DNA of 35,863 nt, taken from NCBI GenBank assembly GCA_035499655.1, contig DATJYL010000146.1, forward strand, positions 1-35,863. Reading direction: 5' to 3'. The notes beneath the pieces are model-generated. The model saw only the letters and a list, made by a program, of their open reading frames with translations. It was not told the origin of the DNA and did no database searches. Below are positions 15,974-25,438 of this stretch, one piece after another. Each line of letters opens with the position of its first letter. Positions within the stretch are counted from its first letter, which is position 1. This DNA is from Pirellulales bacterium. Its GTDB lineage: Bacteria > Planctomycetota > Planctomycetia > Pirellulales > JADZDJ01. The translations under genes and the position numbers were made by a program.

Positions 15974-16021
15974 TGAAAATCACCCACACACTCTTAAGAC
16001 ACTACCGGAGCGATGGACCTG

Positions 16022-16051
16022 TTGCGGGCTTCATCAAGGCCGTTCTATAAT
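16022..16051 (+). promoter_or_regulatory. Likely metK promoter, next to the IS target duplication
   Basis: TTGCGG (16022-16027), an 18-bp spacer and a perfect TATAAT (16046-16051). The IS ends at 16006 and its target duplication at 16014, only 7 bp before the -35 box. A transcript starting about 16058 would have a leader of about 130 nt before the metK start, with no riboswitch consensus that I recognise. Confidence 0.6.
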
Positions 16052-16186
16052 GCAGTGTTACGAGGAAATGGCGCCGTGTGCGCCGCAGCAAACCGTCGAT
16101 CGCCGGGAGACAACATCGGCTTGGCTCGCGGCAACGGCACGCCGCAGGTGCGTGTTCCAGCAACATCTTTCAGCGAGGTACTTTTC

Positions 16187-17374
16187 GTGGCATCCGGCAG
16201 ACATTTATTCACCAGCGAATCCGTGAGCATGGGCCATCCCGACAAATTGGCCGACCAAATTTCCGACGGCGTGCTCGACGCTCTGTTGGCCCACGACCCC
16301 CTGAGCCGCGTCGCTTGCGAAACGCTGGTCACCACCGGTCTGTGCATGCTGGCGGGCGAAATCACCAGCAAGGCCGTGGTCGATTTTCAGCAAGTGGCCC
16401 GCGATGTCATGCACGATGTGGGCTATCTCGACGCCAAATGGGGCATCGGCTGGGATACCTGCTCCGTGTTGGTGGCGCTCCACAGCCAAAGCCCCGACAT
16501 TGCGATGGGCGTGAACGAAGATCAATCGAAGGGAAAGGAAATCGGCGCCGGCGACCAAGGGCTGATGTTCGGCTACGCCATCAACGACACCCCCGAGCTG
16601 ATGCCGCTGCCCATTGCCTTGGCCCACCGCATTACCAACGCTCTGACCGATGCCCGCAAGCGCGGCGTGGTAAAGTGGCTGCGTCCCGACAGCAAAAGCC
16701 AGGTGACCGTGGAGTACGAAAACAGCAAGCCGGTGCGAATTGATACCGTCGTGGTCAGTACCCAGCACGACGAACAAGTGCAGCAAAAGGAAATCCGCGA
16801 CTTTGTCATCAAGCACATCATCGAGCCGTGCCTGCCGCGCGATCTGGCGTCGAATAAAATCACGCATCACGTTAATCCGACGGGCCGTTTCGTGGTGGGC
16901 GGTCCGCATGGCGATACAGGGCTCACCGGCCGCAAAATCATCGTCGACAGTTACGGCGGCTGGGGACGTCACGGCGGCGGCGCCTTCAGCGGCAAAGACC
17001 CGACCAAAGTTGATCGCAGTGCCGCTTACATGGCCCGGCACGTGGCCAAAAACATCGTGGCGGCCGGGCTGGCCGATCGTTGCGAAGTGCAATTGGCTTA
17101 CGCTATTGGCGTCTCGCAGCCTGTCAGCGTGCATGTGGATACCGAAGGCACGGGTCGGTTGGACGACGAACGCATTTGCGAATTGGTGCGCGATTTATTT
17201 CCGCTTTCGCCCGCCGGTATTATCCAATATCTCGATTTGCGGCGGCCGATTTATCGTAAAACCGCGGCCGGCGGCCACTTTGGCCGGAAGGAAAAGGAAT
17301 TCACTTGGGAAAGCATTCACCGCGCCGCCGAGTTGGCCGAAGCAGCCGGCATCGGCGCCGCGGCAGTGGCGTAA
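16187..17374 (+). CDS. metK: S-adenosylmethionine synthetase
   Basis: Makes SAM from methionine and ATP. The 395-aa protein shows [27 protein letters not shown] at the N-terminus (Met replaces the common Glu in SVSEGHPDK), [57 protein letters not shown] and [23 protein letters not shown] 16187 was chosen as the start: it gives the normal length, has CGAGG 9 bp upstream, and homology begins a few residues later. The frame is open back to 16013, but those codons are the leader. The stop lies inside a 17-bp tandem duplication. Confidence 0.95.
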   Translation: MASGRHLFTSESVSMGHPDKLADQISDGVLDALLAHDPLSRVACETLVTTGLCMLAGEITSKAVVDFQQVARDVMHDVGYLDAKWGIGWDTCSVLVALHSQSPDIAMGVNEDQSKGKEIGAGDQGLMFGYAINDTPELMPLPIALAHRITNALTDARKRGVVKWLRPDSKSQVTVEYENSKPVRIDTVVVSTQHDEQVQQKEIRDFVIKHIIEPCLPRDLASNKITHHVNPTGRFVVGGPHGDTGLTGRKIIVDSYGGWGRHGGGAFSGKDPTKVDRSAAYMARHVAKNIVAAGLADRCEVQLAYAIGVSQPVSVHVDTEGTGRLDDERICELVRDLFPLSPAGIIQYLDLRRPIYRKTAAGGHFGRKEKEFTWESIHRAAELAEAAGIGAAAVA

Positions 17375-17399
17375 TGTAAGCGGTGGCGTAATGTAAGCG
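17366..17399. repeat. 17-bp tandem duplication across the metK stop codon
   Basis: GTGGCGTAATGTAAGCG occurs twice head to tail (17366-17382 and 17383-17399), and a third partial copy (GTGGCG) follows. The metK TAA is in the first unit. This looks like a slipped-strand duplication. Confidence 0.85.
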
Positions 17400-17494
17400 G
17401 TGGCGCAAAGCCAATCGTGCAAAAGGAACCACGCCGCTGCTGGGAATGGATTGATTTTTCCAACCACATTTCTACGTCGACGAAAGAAGTCAGC

Positions 17495-18328
17495 ATGGAT
17501 GCGCCCGTTGGGATGTCGTGTCCCCAGTCGATTTTGCGAACGCCAATTCTGTTGGGCCGCGTTTGGAATCTTGCCGCCTGGGTGCTGTCTGTTTGTTTGG
17601 CGCTGGCGGCGGTGTTTTTAATGTCGCGGCGGTGTGTCGGCGCATTGACTGCCCCATTGCCAGCTTTGTTGCTGATTGGTGTGGGGATCGCGGCGACCGC
17701 GGTTGCCGTTGCGGTGCATGGGCTGCCTTTAGCGGATGACCGAGTCCGGCTTGCGCCGTTGTCGGCGACAGCGCCGGAATTGTTGGCGATTTTGGCATTG
17801 CCCCTTTTTGCCGCGGCGGTCACGTTGTCGGACAGCGACTGGCCCGGCGTGACCCTCTTGTGGATCACGGTCGGCGGCGCGGAACTTGGCTTACTGCGCT
17901 GGCGCAGAACCCGGCCGTTTGGCCACGCCCGGTTGTCGTACGGCGGGGCGAATTCGGCGGCGGGGCAACTATCGTTTGGCTCGGCGGAGTTGCTCGATGA
18001 CATTTCAAGCTTCCCGCCGCCGCCGGATGCCGCCGACGCCACTCAGAAATTGGTCTATCATCGTTCTGCCGCCGGCAAACTTAGCGTCGATGGCTGGCTG
18101 CTAACGAACTTTGTCGCCGGCCAGCGGACCGCCCTGGTACATGTGGCTTTCTGTCCGGCGTTTCAACACGTTCCCAGTGTGGAAGCGGAATTGCAGGCCG
18201 GCCCGTTGTGCGAAATCCACCCTACGCTGGTGCTTCCCTGGGGAGTAAGATGGGAAGTGAAGCTCGACACGCCGGCCACCGCGCCGTGCAGTGTCAGGCT
18301 GGAATTTATCGCCCGCGATGCATCGTAG
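17495..18328 (+). CDS. Integral membrane protein of unknown function
   Basis: A 277-aa protein with four probable transmembrane helices in its first half (WNLAAWVLSVCLALAAVFLM; PALLLIGVGIAATAVAVAV; LLAILALPLFAAAVTL; VTLLWITVGGAELGLL) and a soluble C-terminal domain of about 140 residues that contains VDGWLLTNFVAGQRTALVHVAFCPAF. No recognised family. ATG 17495 was chosen because GAAAGAAG precedes it; the frame is open to 17417. It follows metK by 120 bp. Confidence 0.7.
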   Translation: MDAPVGMSCPQSILRTPILLGRVWNLAAWVLSVCLALAAVFLMSRRCVGALTAPLPALLLIGVGIAATAVAVAVHGLPLADDRVRLAPLSATAPELLAILALPLFAAAVTLSDSDWPGVTLLWITVGGAELGLLRWRRTRPFGHARLSYGGANSAAGQLSFGSAELLDDISSFPPPPDAADATQKLVYHRSAAGKLSVDGWLLTNFVAGQRTALVHVAFCPAFQHVPSVEAELQAGPLCEIHPTLVLPWGVRWEVKLDTPATAPCSVRLEFIARDAS

Positions 18329-18392
18329 CAGGCGTTTTGCTTCTCGCACTCCACCATCCAGATTCCACAACTCTGCCCCTGAGCTTTCATCC

Positions 18393-18506
18393 ATGGCACG
18401 CTGGCCGAGGCACGTTTGGACCACGATTTATACCTATGCCGTGGTGTTCGTGCTCTTTCCGATCCTCTGTTTTTTGGCTTATGCTTGGGTGCGCGGCTGG
18501 CTGTAG
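18393..18506 (+). CDS. Possible 37-aa single-pass membrane peptide
   Basis: The peptide MARWPRHVWTTIYTYAVV... has one clear transmembrane helix (residues 10-32, including FVLFPILCFLAYAW) preceded by basic residues. It follows the membrane protein gene and could form a unit with it. A longer frame could start at ATG 18318, overlapping the upstream stop codon. No strong ribosome binding site, so the call rests on composition and position. Confidence 0.35.
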   Translation: MARWPRHVWTTIYTYAVVFVLFPILCFLAYAWVRGWL

Positions 18507-18565
18507 CCCCAACAACGTCGAGAGGACGGGCGGAGTGCTAGGGACACCAGAAAGATCGCCTCACG

Positions 18566-19987
18566 ATGAGCACGCAGGCATTTGAAGATCCGAGCGCGTT
18601 TGAAGAGCTGTCGCGGCGGCTGGCGTCGCATGGACAACAGCATTTATTGCACTTCTGGCAGGAGTTGAGCCCCGGACATCAACAACGATTGGCGGCGCAA
18701 CTTCGCGCCGTCGATATTGCCGCCATCGCGGAATTGTTCCGCCATGCCGCCGACCGGAGCGATTGGACAGAACTGGCAGCACGTGCCGATCCGCCGCAAG
18801 CCATTCGCTTGAACGACCCGAGTAACAAGTTCTCGGTGGCCGAAGCCCGCAAGGTCGGCGAAAACGCGCTGCGGCGGGGCAAAGTCGGCGCGATTTTGGT
18901 GGCCGGCGGCCAGGGAACGCGCTTGGGATTCGACCATCCCAAGGGAATGTATTCAATCGGTCCTGTTTCCAACGCCTCGCTGTTTCAAATCCTGTTCGAG
19001 AAACTGCTGGCAGTCAGCCGCCGCTTTGGCGCCACGATTCCGTTGTATGTCATGACCAGCGATGCCACGCATGTGGAAACGGAAGATTATCTCAAAGCCA
19101 AGAATTATTTCGGACTGCCGGCCAGCGAGGTCCGCTTGTTTTGCCAGGGTGTCATGCCAGCCGTCGATGCAGCTACAGGGCGAATTCTATTGTCCGCCAA
19201 GGGCCATGTCGCTTTGAACCCCGACGGCCACGGCGGCATGCTGGCCGCGCTAGATCGAACCGCTGGTTTGGCGGACATCGAGCGCCGCGGCCTCGCGCAG
19301 TTGTTTTACTTCCAGGTTGACAATCCGCTGGTGGAAATGTGCGATCCGGCATTACTCGGCTATCACATCCTTTGCAAATCGGAAATGACAACCCTGGCGA
19401 TCGCCAAGCACGAACCCTCGGATCGGCTGGGGAACCTCGTCCGCATCGACGGGCAAACCCGCATTATCGAATACAGCGATTTTCCCGATCCCGTTGCCAG
19501 CCAGAGAAACCCCGACGGCACGCTGCGGTTTTGGGCCGGCAGCATTGCGATTCATGTGTTTGATGCGGCTTTTTTGAGCCGCGCCAGCCGCGACAGTCAA
19601 GCATTGCCCTTTCACGTGGCACGCAAGAAAGTGGCGTTCGTCGACGAGCAAGGAAATCGTGTCGAACCGACCCAGCCCAATGCCATCAAATTTGAACGCT
19701 TCATTTTCGATCTGTTGCCGCTGGCTGGGCAATCCATTGCCGTGGAAGGGGCAGCAGCCCATTGGTTCGCCCCGGTAAAAAATCCGCCCGGTGAGCGGAG
19801 CGAATCTCCCGACACCTGCCGTGCCGCTCTAATTGCCTTGCACCGCCAATGGTTGACCGCTGCCGGCGCGAACGTGGCCCCCGATGTGCCCGTGGAAATT
19901 GGCCCGCTGTTTGCGCTCGATGCCGCGGAACTGCGCGCGAAAATTCCGCCCGGCACGACCATTGACAAACCCACTTATCTGCGCTGA
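18566..19987 (+). CDS. UDP-sugar pyrophosphorylase, eukaryote-like UDP-GlcNAc pyrophosphorylase type
   Basis: Forms UDP-N-acetylglucosamine (or a related UDP-sugar) from UTP and the sugar-1-phosphate. The 473-aa protein has the UDPGP-family nucleotide loop LVAGGQGTRLGFDHPKGMY (about 112-130), then VMTSDATHVETEDYLK, the NPDGHGGMLAAL motif, FYFQVDNPLVEMCDP and FERFIFDLLPLAGQSIAVE. These features resemble eukaryotic UAP1/AGX proteins rather than bacterial GlmU, and there is no acetyltransferase hexapeptide domain. The start is ATG 18566 after a short gap. Substrate preference cannot be decided from sequence. It overlaps the convergent zinc-ribbon gene by 13 bp. Confidence 0.88.
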   Translation: MSTQAFEDPSAFEELSRRLASHGQQHLLHFWQELSPGHQQRLAAQLRAVDIAAIAELFRHAADRSDWTELAARADPPQAIRLNDPSNKFSVAEARKVGENALRRGKVGAILVAGGQGTRLGFDHPKGMYSIGPVSNASLFQILFEKLLAVSRRFGATIPLYVMTSDATHVETEDYLKAKNYFGLPASEVRLFCQGVMPAVDAATGRILLSAKGHVALNPDGHGGMLAALDRTAGLADIERRGLAQLFYFQVDNPLVEMCDPALLGYHILCKSEMTTLAIAKHEPSDRLGNLVRIDGQTRIIEYSDFPDPVASQRNPDGTLRFWAGSIAIHVFDAAFLSRASRDSQALPFHVARKKVAFVDEQGNRVEPTQPNAIKFERFIFDLLPLAGQSIAVEGAAAHWFAPVKNPPGERSESPDTCRAALIALHRQWLTAAGANVAPDVPVEIGPLFALDAAELRAKIPPGTTIDKPTYLR

Positions 19988-20661
19988 GCGGCAACCGCTC
20001 GACGCGGTTTCGCCGCCGGCAAAATCCGGGAGGAACTCGCGAGCAATATGCCGATGATTGCCGCCACGCCGACCAACCACAACTCATCGTTCAACGATCG
20101 CCGCCGAAAAATGCGCCCGGCAAGTTCGGTGTTTTTTTCGCCGGCCAACTTGGCTAGGTCGGCCGTCGATTTCGGCGTCAGCGGTTGCGGTCCGGTTCCT
20201 TCAAAAGTCGCCAACAGCTTGATGTCGGGCATAAGATGTGGCGGCACGGCGCCTTGTGCCAGCGCCTCGGTGTAACCCGGGATTGATGAAACCACTGGCG
20301 CCAGCCGCAGATAGGCCTCCCCCGGCGAAAGTTCCTGAACTTCGCGCCGGATGGCATCTTGGTTGATGGGAATCTCCAAGAGTTGCCGGTCTGTCGTATT
20401 GGGCCGCAGCAGGACAATCGCTCCGGCGGCGACGATCGCGATGATGGTGATCGCCACACCCAAAAACGCCACACCCTGTCGCGCACTCCATGCCGGCGTC
20501 CGAATTTCCTCTTCTTCCGTGACCGATTCCAACTCGCGAAGACCGCGGATGGAAGGCGCCTCGATATCGTGTCCACAGGTGCATCGTAGCCGCTGCCCGG
20601 CTTGCCCCGCAGCTACGGGTATTTTGGAACCGCAATGCGGACACGGAAGAAGGTACTTCAT
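19975..20661 (-). CDS. Zinc-ribbon membrane protein of unknown function
   Basis: A 228-aa protein with an N-terminal zinc ribbon (CPHCGSK at 7-13 and CTCGHDIEAP at about 28-37), a cytosolic linker, a transmembrane helix at about 64-87 (VAFLGVAITIIAIVAAGAIVLL), an exported domain of about 100 residues and a second helix near the C-terminus (LVGVAAIIGILLASSSRIL), then a basic tail. This layout is frequent in planctomycetes; the function is not known. It converges with the UDP-sugar pyrophosphorylase gene, and the two 3' ends overlap. Confidence 0.75.
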   Translation of the reverse strand: MKYLLPCPHCGSKIPVAAGQAGQRLRCTCGHDIEAPSIRGLRELESVTEEEEIRTPAWSARQGVAFLGVAITIIAIVAAGAIVLLRPNTTDRQLLEIPINQDAIRREVQELSPGEAYLRLAPVVSSIPGYTEALAQGAVPPHLMPDIKLLATFEGTGPQPLTPKSTADLAKLAGEKNTELAGRIFRRRSLNDELWLVGVAAIIGILLASSSRILPAAKPRRAVAAQRR

Positions 20662-21469
20662 CGGCGAAACGCTACGTCCTCAGCCGCGGTCAGCGGCCCC
20701 GGCGCCCCCAAAAGTTGTGAAGCACCAGCGAATATCCAAGCCGCGGAAATTTGGACGCCTGAATTAAGGTTCAAAAACCCATGAGCAGGCCCACGTCCAG
20801 CTTAATCGAAGCCATTTCACCACGAAAGTGGCGCAAATTCGCGGCGCCTACAGACTGCACTTCGCGGGCAAACTGTTCAATACGAAACTTGGTTGAGCAC
20901 CCGGCAATCCAAGCAAGAGACGACTCCATCCGCGATTTTTATGAGGAAAAATCTTTGCGCTCTGGACCGCCGAGTTGCTCCGAATTAAATTGATGTGCTG
21001 AACCGGCTGAAAGCTCGCTTCTTGATTAATCGGGACTCTGTCAGGACTGTCAGGATATAGTCGCCCAGGGATTCACTCTTGCGGTCACTTTACAGCACAA
21101 TGATTGGCCCTCAGCTAGCATGAATCGTATGCAGCATGACACTTGGGTGTTCTGATTTAGGGGGCTACCAAGGCACGCATCAAAGATGTTAATATAAGAT
21201 GATTGGGTAATATAGATAACTGTGTATCCGTGAAGCCACCATCATTTCTTACCAAATGCTGGCGATTCAAATCGCGGGCAAGACATCGTGGTAGAATATG
21301 GTGGAATTTCTTTAATGTTTAGCAAATAATTGTTAGCTTGGGATTGACGCGCTCACATTTTGACTCGTGCCGGATGGTGGCTTGTTTTGATCTCTAATCG
21401 ACGGAGCGTACTGTTCGGTTCCCGTTCTGGCTCACCCTAATCTTCGTGGTTTAGCTGAGGAGTGCTCTC
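20662..21469. other. Long intergenic region upstream of rpoD
   Basis: About 800 bp. Near 20688-20704 is a GC-rich motif (TCCTCAGCCGCGGTCAGCGGC) that recurs in the other palindromic repeats of the window. The rest is less GC-rich and contains no convincing ORF; a 70-codon plus-strand frame at 20781-20993 has atypical composition. The rpoD promoter must lie here. Two TTGAC motifs (about 21342 and 21360) are candidates for -35 boxes, but I see no matching -10. Confidence 0.5.
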
Positions 21470-23041
<1,572 letters not shown>

Positions 23042-23082
23042 CGCTGCATTCGCTCTTCAGTTCAATATTTACCCGCAGTCGT

Positions 23083-23119
23083 TTAGCCCCCGGTCGCTTG
23101 ACCGGGGGCTAATTTATTT
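23083..23119 (+). terminator. Intrinsic terminator of rpoD
   Basis: A perfect 13-bp stem (TTAGCCCCCGGTC at 23083-23095 and GACCGGGGGCTAA at 23100-23112) with the loop GCTT is followed by TTTATTT. It lies 42 bp beyond the rpoD stop. Confidence 0.85.
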
Positions 23120-23169
23120 ATAGACCGAAGATCACCTGAATCGTCCATTCCAGTGCGCCGGCACGTTAT

Positions 23170-24336
23170 ATGACTGTAAGTTCCGATCATCGAACTTCGA
23201 GTTCTGATTTCGAAGCGGATCCGTTCTTCATGGCCCGCGCGCTGGAATTGGCTGCCCGTGGCCAGGGACACGTGGAGCCCAACCCGATGGTCGGCTGCGT
23301 GCTGGTCCGTGATGGCGCCGTGGTCGGCGAGGGTTGGCATCAAAAATTCGGCGGCCCGCATGCGGAAGTCGCTGCGTTAAACATTGCCGGTCCACGGGCG
23401 AAAGGCGCAACCGCTTATGTCACGTTGGAGCCGTGCTGCCATCACGGCAAAACGCCGCCGTGTACGCAAGCGCTGATCGCCGCTGGCATTGCTAGGCTGG
23501 TTTGCGCCCAGCGCGATCCGTTTGAATCGGTCAGTGGCCGCGGGATTGCTGAATTACAAGCAGCGGGAATCGAAGTCGAAGTCGGCCTGATGGAAACAGA
23601 AGCCCGGCGGCTGAACGCGCCGTATTTGAAATTGGTCACCAGCGGCCGGCCGTGGATTATCGCCAAATGGGCCATGACACTGGACGGGAAAATCGCCACC
23701 GCCGCCGGCGACAGTCGCTGGATTTCCGGCGAAGCATCGCGCGCCATCGTGCAGCAGTTGCGTGGCCGTGTCGATGGCATTCTCATCGGCAGCGGAACGG
23801 CGAAAATGGACGATCCGCTGTTGATCGCCCGCCCAGCCGGTCCGCGCGTGGCCACGCGCATTATTGCCGACAGCCGTGCTACCCTGTCGCCGGAAAGCCA
23901 ACTGGTGCAAACCGCCCGCGATGCGCCGGTGTTAGTGGCCGTGGGAGGAAATGCGCCGCAGGAAAACATCGCCCGTTTAACCGCTGCCGGTTGTGAGGTG
24001 GTTGCCTGCAGCGATTTAGCCGCTGGGCTTGCCCAGCGCTCCGAAGAACCATCCGTCTCCATTCCCGCACTGCTCGACGAACTCGGCCGCCGCCGCATGA
24101 CCAACGTCCTTGTCGAAGGGGGCAGCAAATTGCTCGGCGCCCTGTTCGACGCCGGCGCGATTGACGAGGTGCACGTGTTCCTCGCTCCCAAACTCATCGG
24201 CGGCGCAGGCGCTCCCTCCCCCATTGCCGGCACAGGCCTAGAAAAAATCGCCGCCGCACTGCAACTGGCCGACATCGAACTCCGCCACGTCGGCGACGAT
24301 ATCTATCTCCATGGCCGACCTCCTGTCAAATCCTAA
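23170..24336 (+). CDS. ribD: Riboflavin biosynthesis bifunctional deaminase/reductase
   Basis: Carries out the second and third steps after GTP cyclohydrolase II in riboflavin synthesis: deamination then NADPH reduction of the pyrimidine intermediate. The 388-aa protein has an N-terminal cytidine-deaminase-type zinc site (His64 and Glu66 in PHAEVAAL; EPCCHHGKTPPC with Cys89 and Cys98) and a C-terminal reductase domain (WAMTLDGKIATAAGDSRWISG, about 177-197; NVLVEGGSKLLGALFDAGAIDEV, about 312-334). The ATG at 23170 was taken; Met21 (23230) is an alternative, since homology starts near MARALELA. No other rib gene is adjacent. Confidence 0.94.
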   Translation: MTVSSDHRTSSSDFEADPFFMARALELAARGQGHVEPNPMVGCVLVRDGAVVGEGWHQKFGGPHAEVAALNIAGPRAKGATAYVTLEPCCHHGKTPPCTQALIAAGIARLVCAQRDPFESVSGRGIAELQAAGIEVEVGLMETEARRLNAPYLKLVTSGRPWIIAKWAMTLDGKIATAAGDSRWISGEASRAIVQQLRGRVDGILIGSGTAKMDDPLLIARPAGPRVATRIIADSRATLSPESQLVQTARDAPVLVAVGGNAPQENIARLTAAGCEVVACSDLAAGLAQRSEEPSVSIPALLDELGRRRMTNVLVEGGSKLLGALFDAGAIDEVHVFLAPKLIGGAGAPSPIAGTGLEKIAAALQLADIELRHVGDDIYLHGRPPVKS

Positions 24337-24766
24337 TCTGCCAAAGAGGAAAAATGGTCTCAATGACCTATGGCGATATAGTCCCCTCGCCGCATTTTCG
24401 TTTTGTGCTCTTTGGAGTTCCGGGTGGATTGTTTACGCGATAATCTCAATTTCAACCGGCTGCTCCGCGTGGACGAAAGCGAGGGGACCGATTGTTACGA
24501 GGGCCAACAATCCATTTGGCTTCTGGAGCAGGGTGTCGTTCGCCATCCTGATTGGCTCATTGGGCGCTAGTTACACCATTTTTAAGACAGTCCAACAATT
24601 TAGAAACCGTAAGCCCCAAATTGATGAGCGCAATGAGTTCCCTAAAATGCGGTCAATGACCTGCATACAACTGCCGCTTGAAGGCCGTTGGCTTCGACAC
24701 ATTGCCCTTTACAGCAACTCGGAAGGCAAATCAGTTTGCGCCAAATGCCGAATTGCGATCACGTAA
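24311..24766 (+). CDS. Possible small membrane protein overlapping the ribD end
   Basis: A 151-aa frame that starts within the last codons of ribD (26-bp overlap) and contains two probable transmembrane helices (about 24-50, SPLAAFSFCALWSSGWIVYAII; about 74-93, VSFAILIGSLGASYTIF). The last third lacks clear character and runs antisense into the toxin gene, so the true protein may be shorter. No family is recognised; the two helices are the main support. Confidence 0.35.
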   Translation: MADLLSNPNLPKRKNGLNDLWRYSPLAAFSFCALWSSGWIVYAIISISTGCSAWTKARGPIVTRANNPFGFWSRVSFAILIGSLGASYTIFKTVQQFRNRKPQIDERNEFPKMRSMTCIQLPLEGRWLRHIALYSNSEGKSVCAKCRIAIT

Positions 24767-25038
24767 ACCGTATCCTCGCGAATTTCAAATACGGCCCGAT
24801 GCGTCGCCCGCGCGCCAATTCCATACAGGAGCTGGCGCACGGTATAAGGCAAATCGTAAAGATCGTTTTCTCGAGCGAGGGGATGCCGCTCGGGATCGTT
24901 GCTTAATTGCGCCAGCGACTGTTCAAAGCCATCTAGCCAGCGAGCAGCCTGCTCGGCACTGCGATGCGTCGCCCACCAGCGAGCAGCGTCGACCAATTGC
25001 AACTTCGCCCTTGAAGTCACGAATACCTGGTACTTCAT
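24709..25038 (-). CDS. ParE/RelE-type toxin
   Basis: A 109-aa protein of the RelE/ParE superfamily. The pattern VTSRAKLQLVDAARWWATHRSAEQAARWLDGFEQSLAQL followed by NDPERHPLARENDLYDLPYTVRQLLYG and HRAVFEIREDTVYVIAIRHLAQ is typical: helical hairpin, then a sheet ending with the (V)xVxxIRH motif. Members inhibit gyrase (ParE) or cleave mRNA on ribosomes (RelE); sequence alone does not decide which. Its ATG overlaps the stop of the upstream antitoxin gene by 4 bp (ATGA), the usual coupling. Confidence 0.85.
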   Translation of the reverse strand: MKYQVFVTSRAKLQLVDAARWWATHRSAEQAARWLDGFEQSLAQLSNDPERHPLARENDLYDLPYTVRQLLYGIGARATHRAVFEIREDTVYVIAIRHLAQTDLPSELL

Positions 25039-25268
25039 CCCAGGCCCAATTGCTGGCGCACGTCAGCGAATGAGTCGGTCAACGGAGCAACCTTGTTGTT
25101 ATCGATATCCGCGTGGCTCTGGCGAATGTCTGCGAGTGTTTCCTCTTGCTCGCGGCGCTGGGCTTCCCATTGGCCTGCGAGGTCAACCAACGAATCGACT
25201 TTGCCGTGTTCCAACTTTTCGTCGACAAAGCGAGTGAAATCACGCAGATCGTCTTTGGTCACGTTCAT
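25035..25268 (-). CDS. Probable antitoxin of the ParE/RelE-type toxin
   Basis: A 77-aa, mostly acidic and helical protein (MNVTKDDLRDFTRFVDEKLEHGKVDSLVDLAGQWEAQRREQEETLADIRQSHADID), immediately upstream of and coupled to the toxin. No ribbon-helix-helix or Phd-type DNA-binding pattern is obvious. The antitoxin role is inferred from position, size and charge. ATG 25268 has GGAGAAAC upstream. Confidence 0.75.
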   Translation of the reverse strand: MNVTKDDLRDFTRFVDEKLEHGKVDSLVDLAGQWEAQRREQEETLADIRQSHADIDNNKVAPLTDSFADVRQQLGLG

Positions 25269-25287
25269 CAGGGTTTCTCCGCCTATG

Positions 25288-25317
25288 ATTATACCACAAA
25301 TTCCCGAAGGCCGCGAA
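25288..25317 (-). promoter_or_regulatory. Promoter of the toxin-antitoxin pair
   Basis: On the minus strand, an extended -10 (TGG followed by TATAAT, hexamer at 25293-25288) is 18 bp downstream of TTCGCG (25317-25312). It ends 19 bp before the antitoxin ATG. The -35 is weak, but the -10 is perfect. Confidence 0.55.
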
Positions 25318-25438
25318 GCTGAAACACAACCACGACGGCCGCTTGAAGGCAGGCCGGCAGATCGTGATACGCTTGCAAAATTATGTATACGGGGGCTACA
25401 CTTATATCGTTACGGCAACGCCTCATAAGGAGAAACCA

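Larger units (their letters stand above)
13594..16006. mobile_element. Complete IS1-family element with cargo genes and a tRNA
   Basis: A 2413-bp element bounded by perfect 31-bp terminal inverted repeats (13594-13624 and 15976-16006, outer bases GGTAGTGTCTTAAGAG) and by 8-bp direct repeats GGAGCGAT (13586-13593 and 16007-16014). It encodes an IS1-type DDE transposase, a small ribbon-helix-helix protein, a tRNA-like gene and an unrecognised 266-aa protein. The intact ends and target duplication indicate recent insertion. At over 2.4 kb with passengers it is much larger than classical IS1 (about 0.77 kb). It separates the ECF sigma gene from the metK promoter. Confidence 0.9.

Noticed and set aside
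13594-16006. A composite transposon or integrative element instead of a single IS
   Set aside because: There is only one transposase, no integrase, and a single pair of perfect end repeats with a direct target duplication.
16052-16186. A SAM riboswitch in the metK leader
   Set aside because: None of the conserved SAM-I, SAM-II or SAM-IV sequence blocks can be recognised.
16013-16186. An N-terminal extension of MetK to the ATG at 16013
   Set aside because: The extra 58 codons overlap the target duplication and promoter, show no similarity to MetK, and a GTG with a good ribosome binding site gives the normal length.
20781-20993. A 70-codon plus-strand ORF upstream of rpoD
   Set aside because: Atypical composition and no start signal; probably a chance frame.
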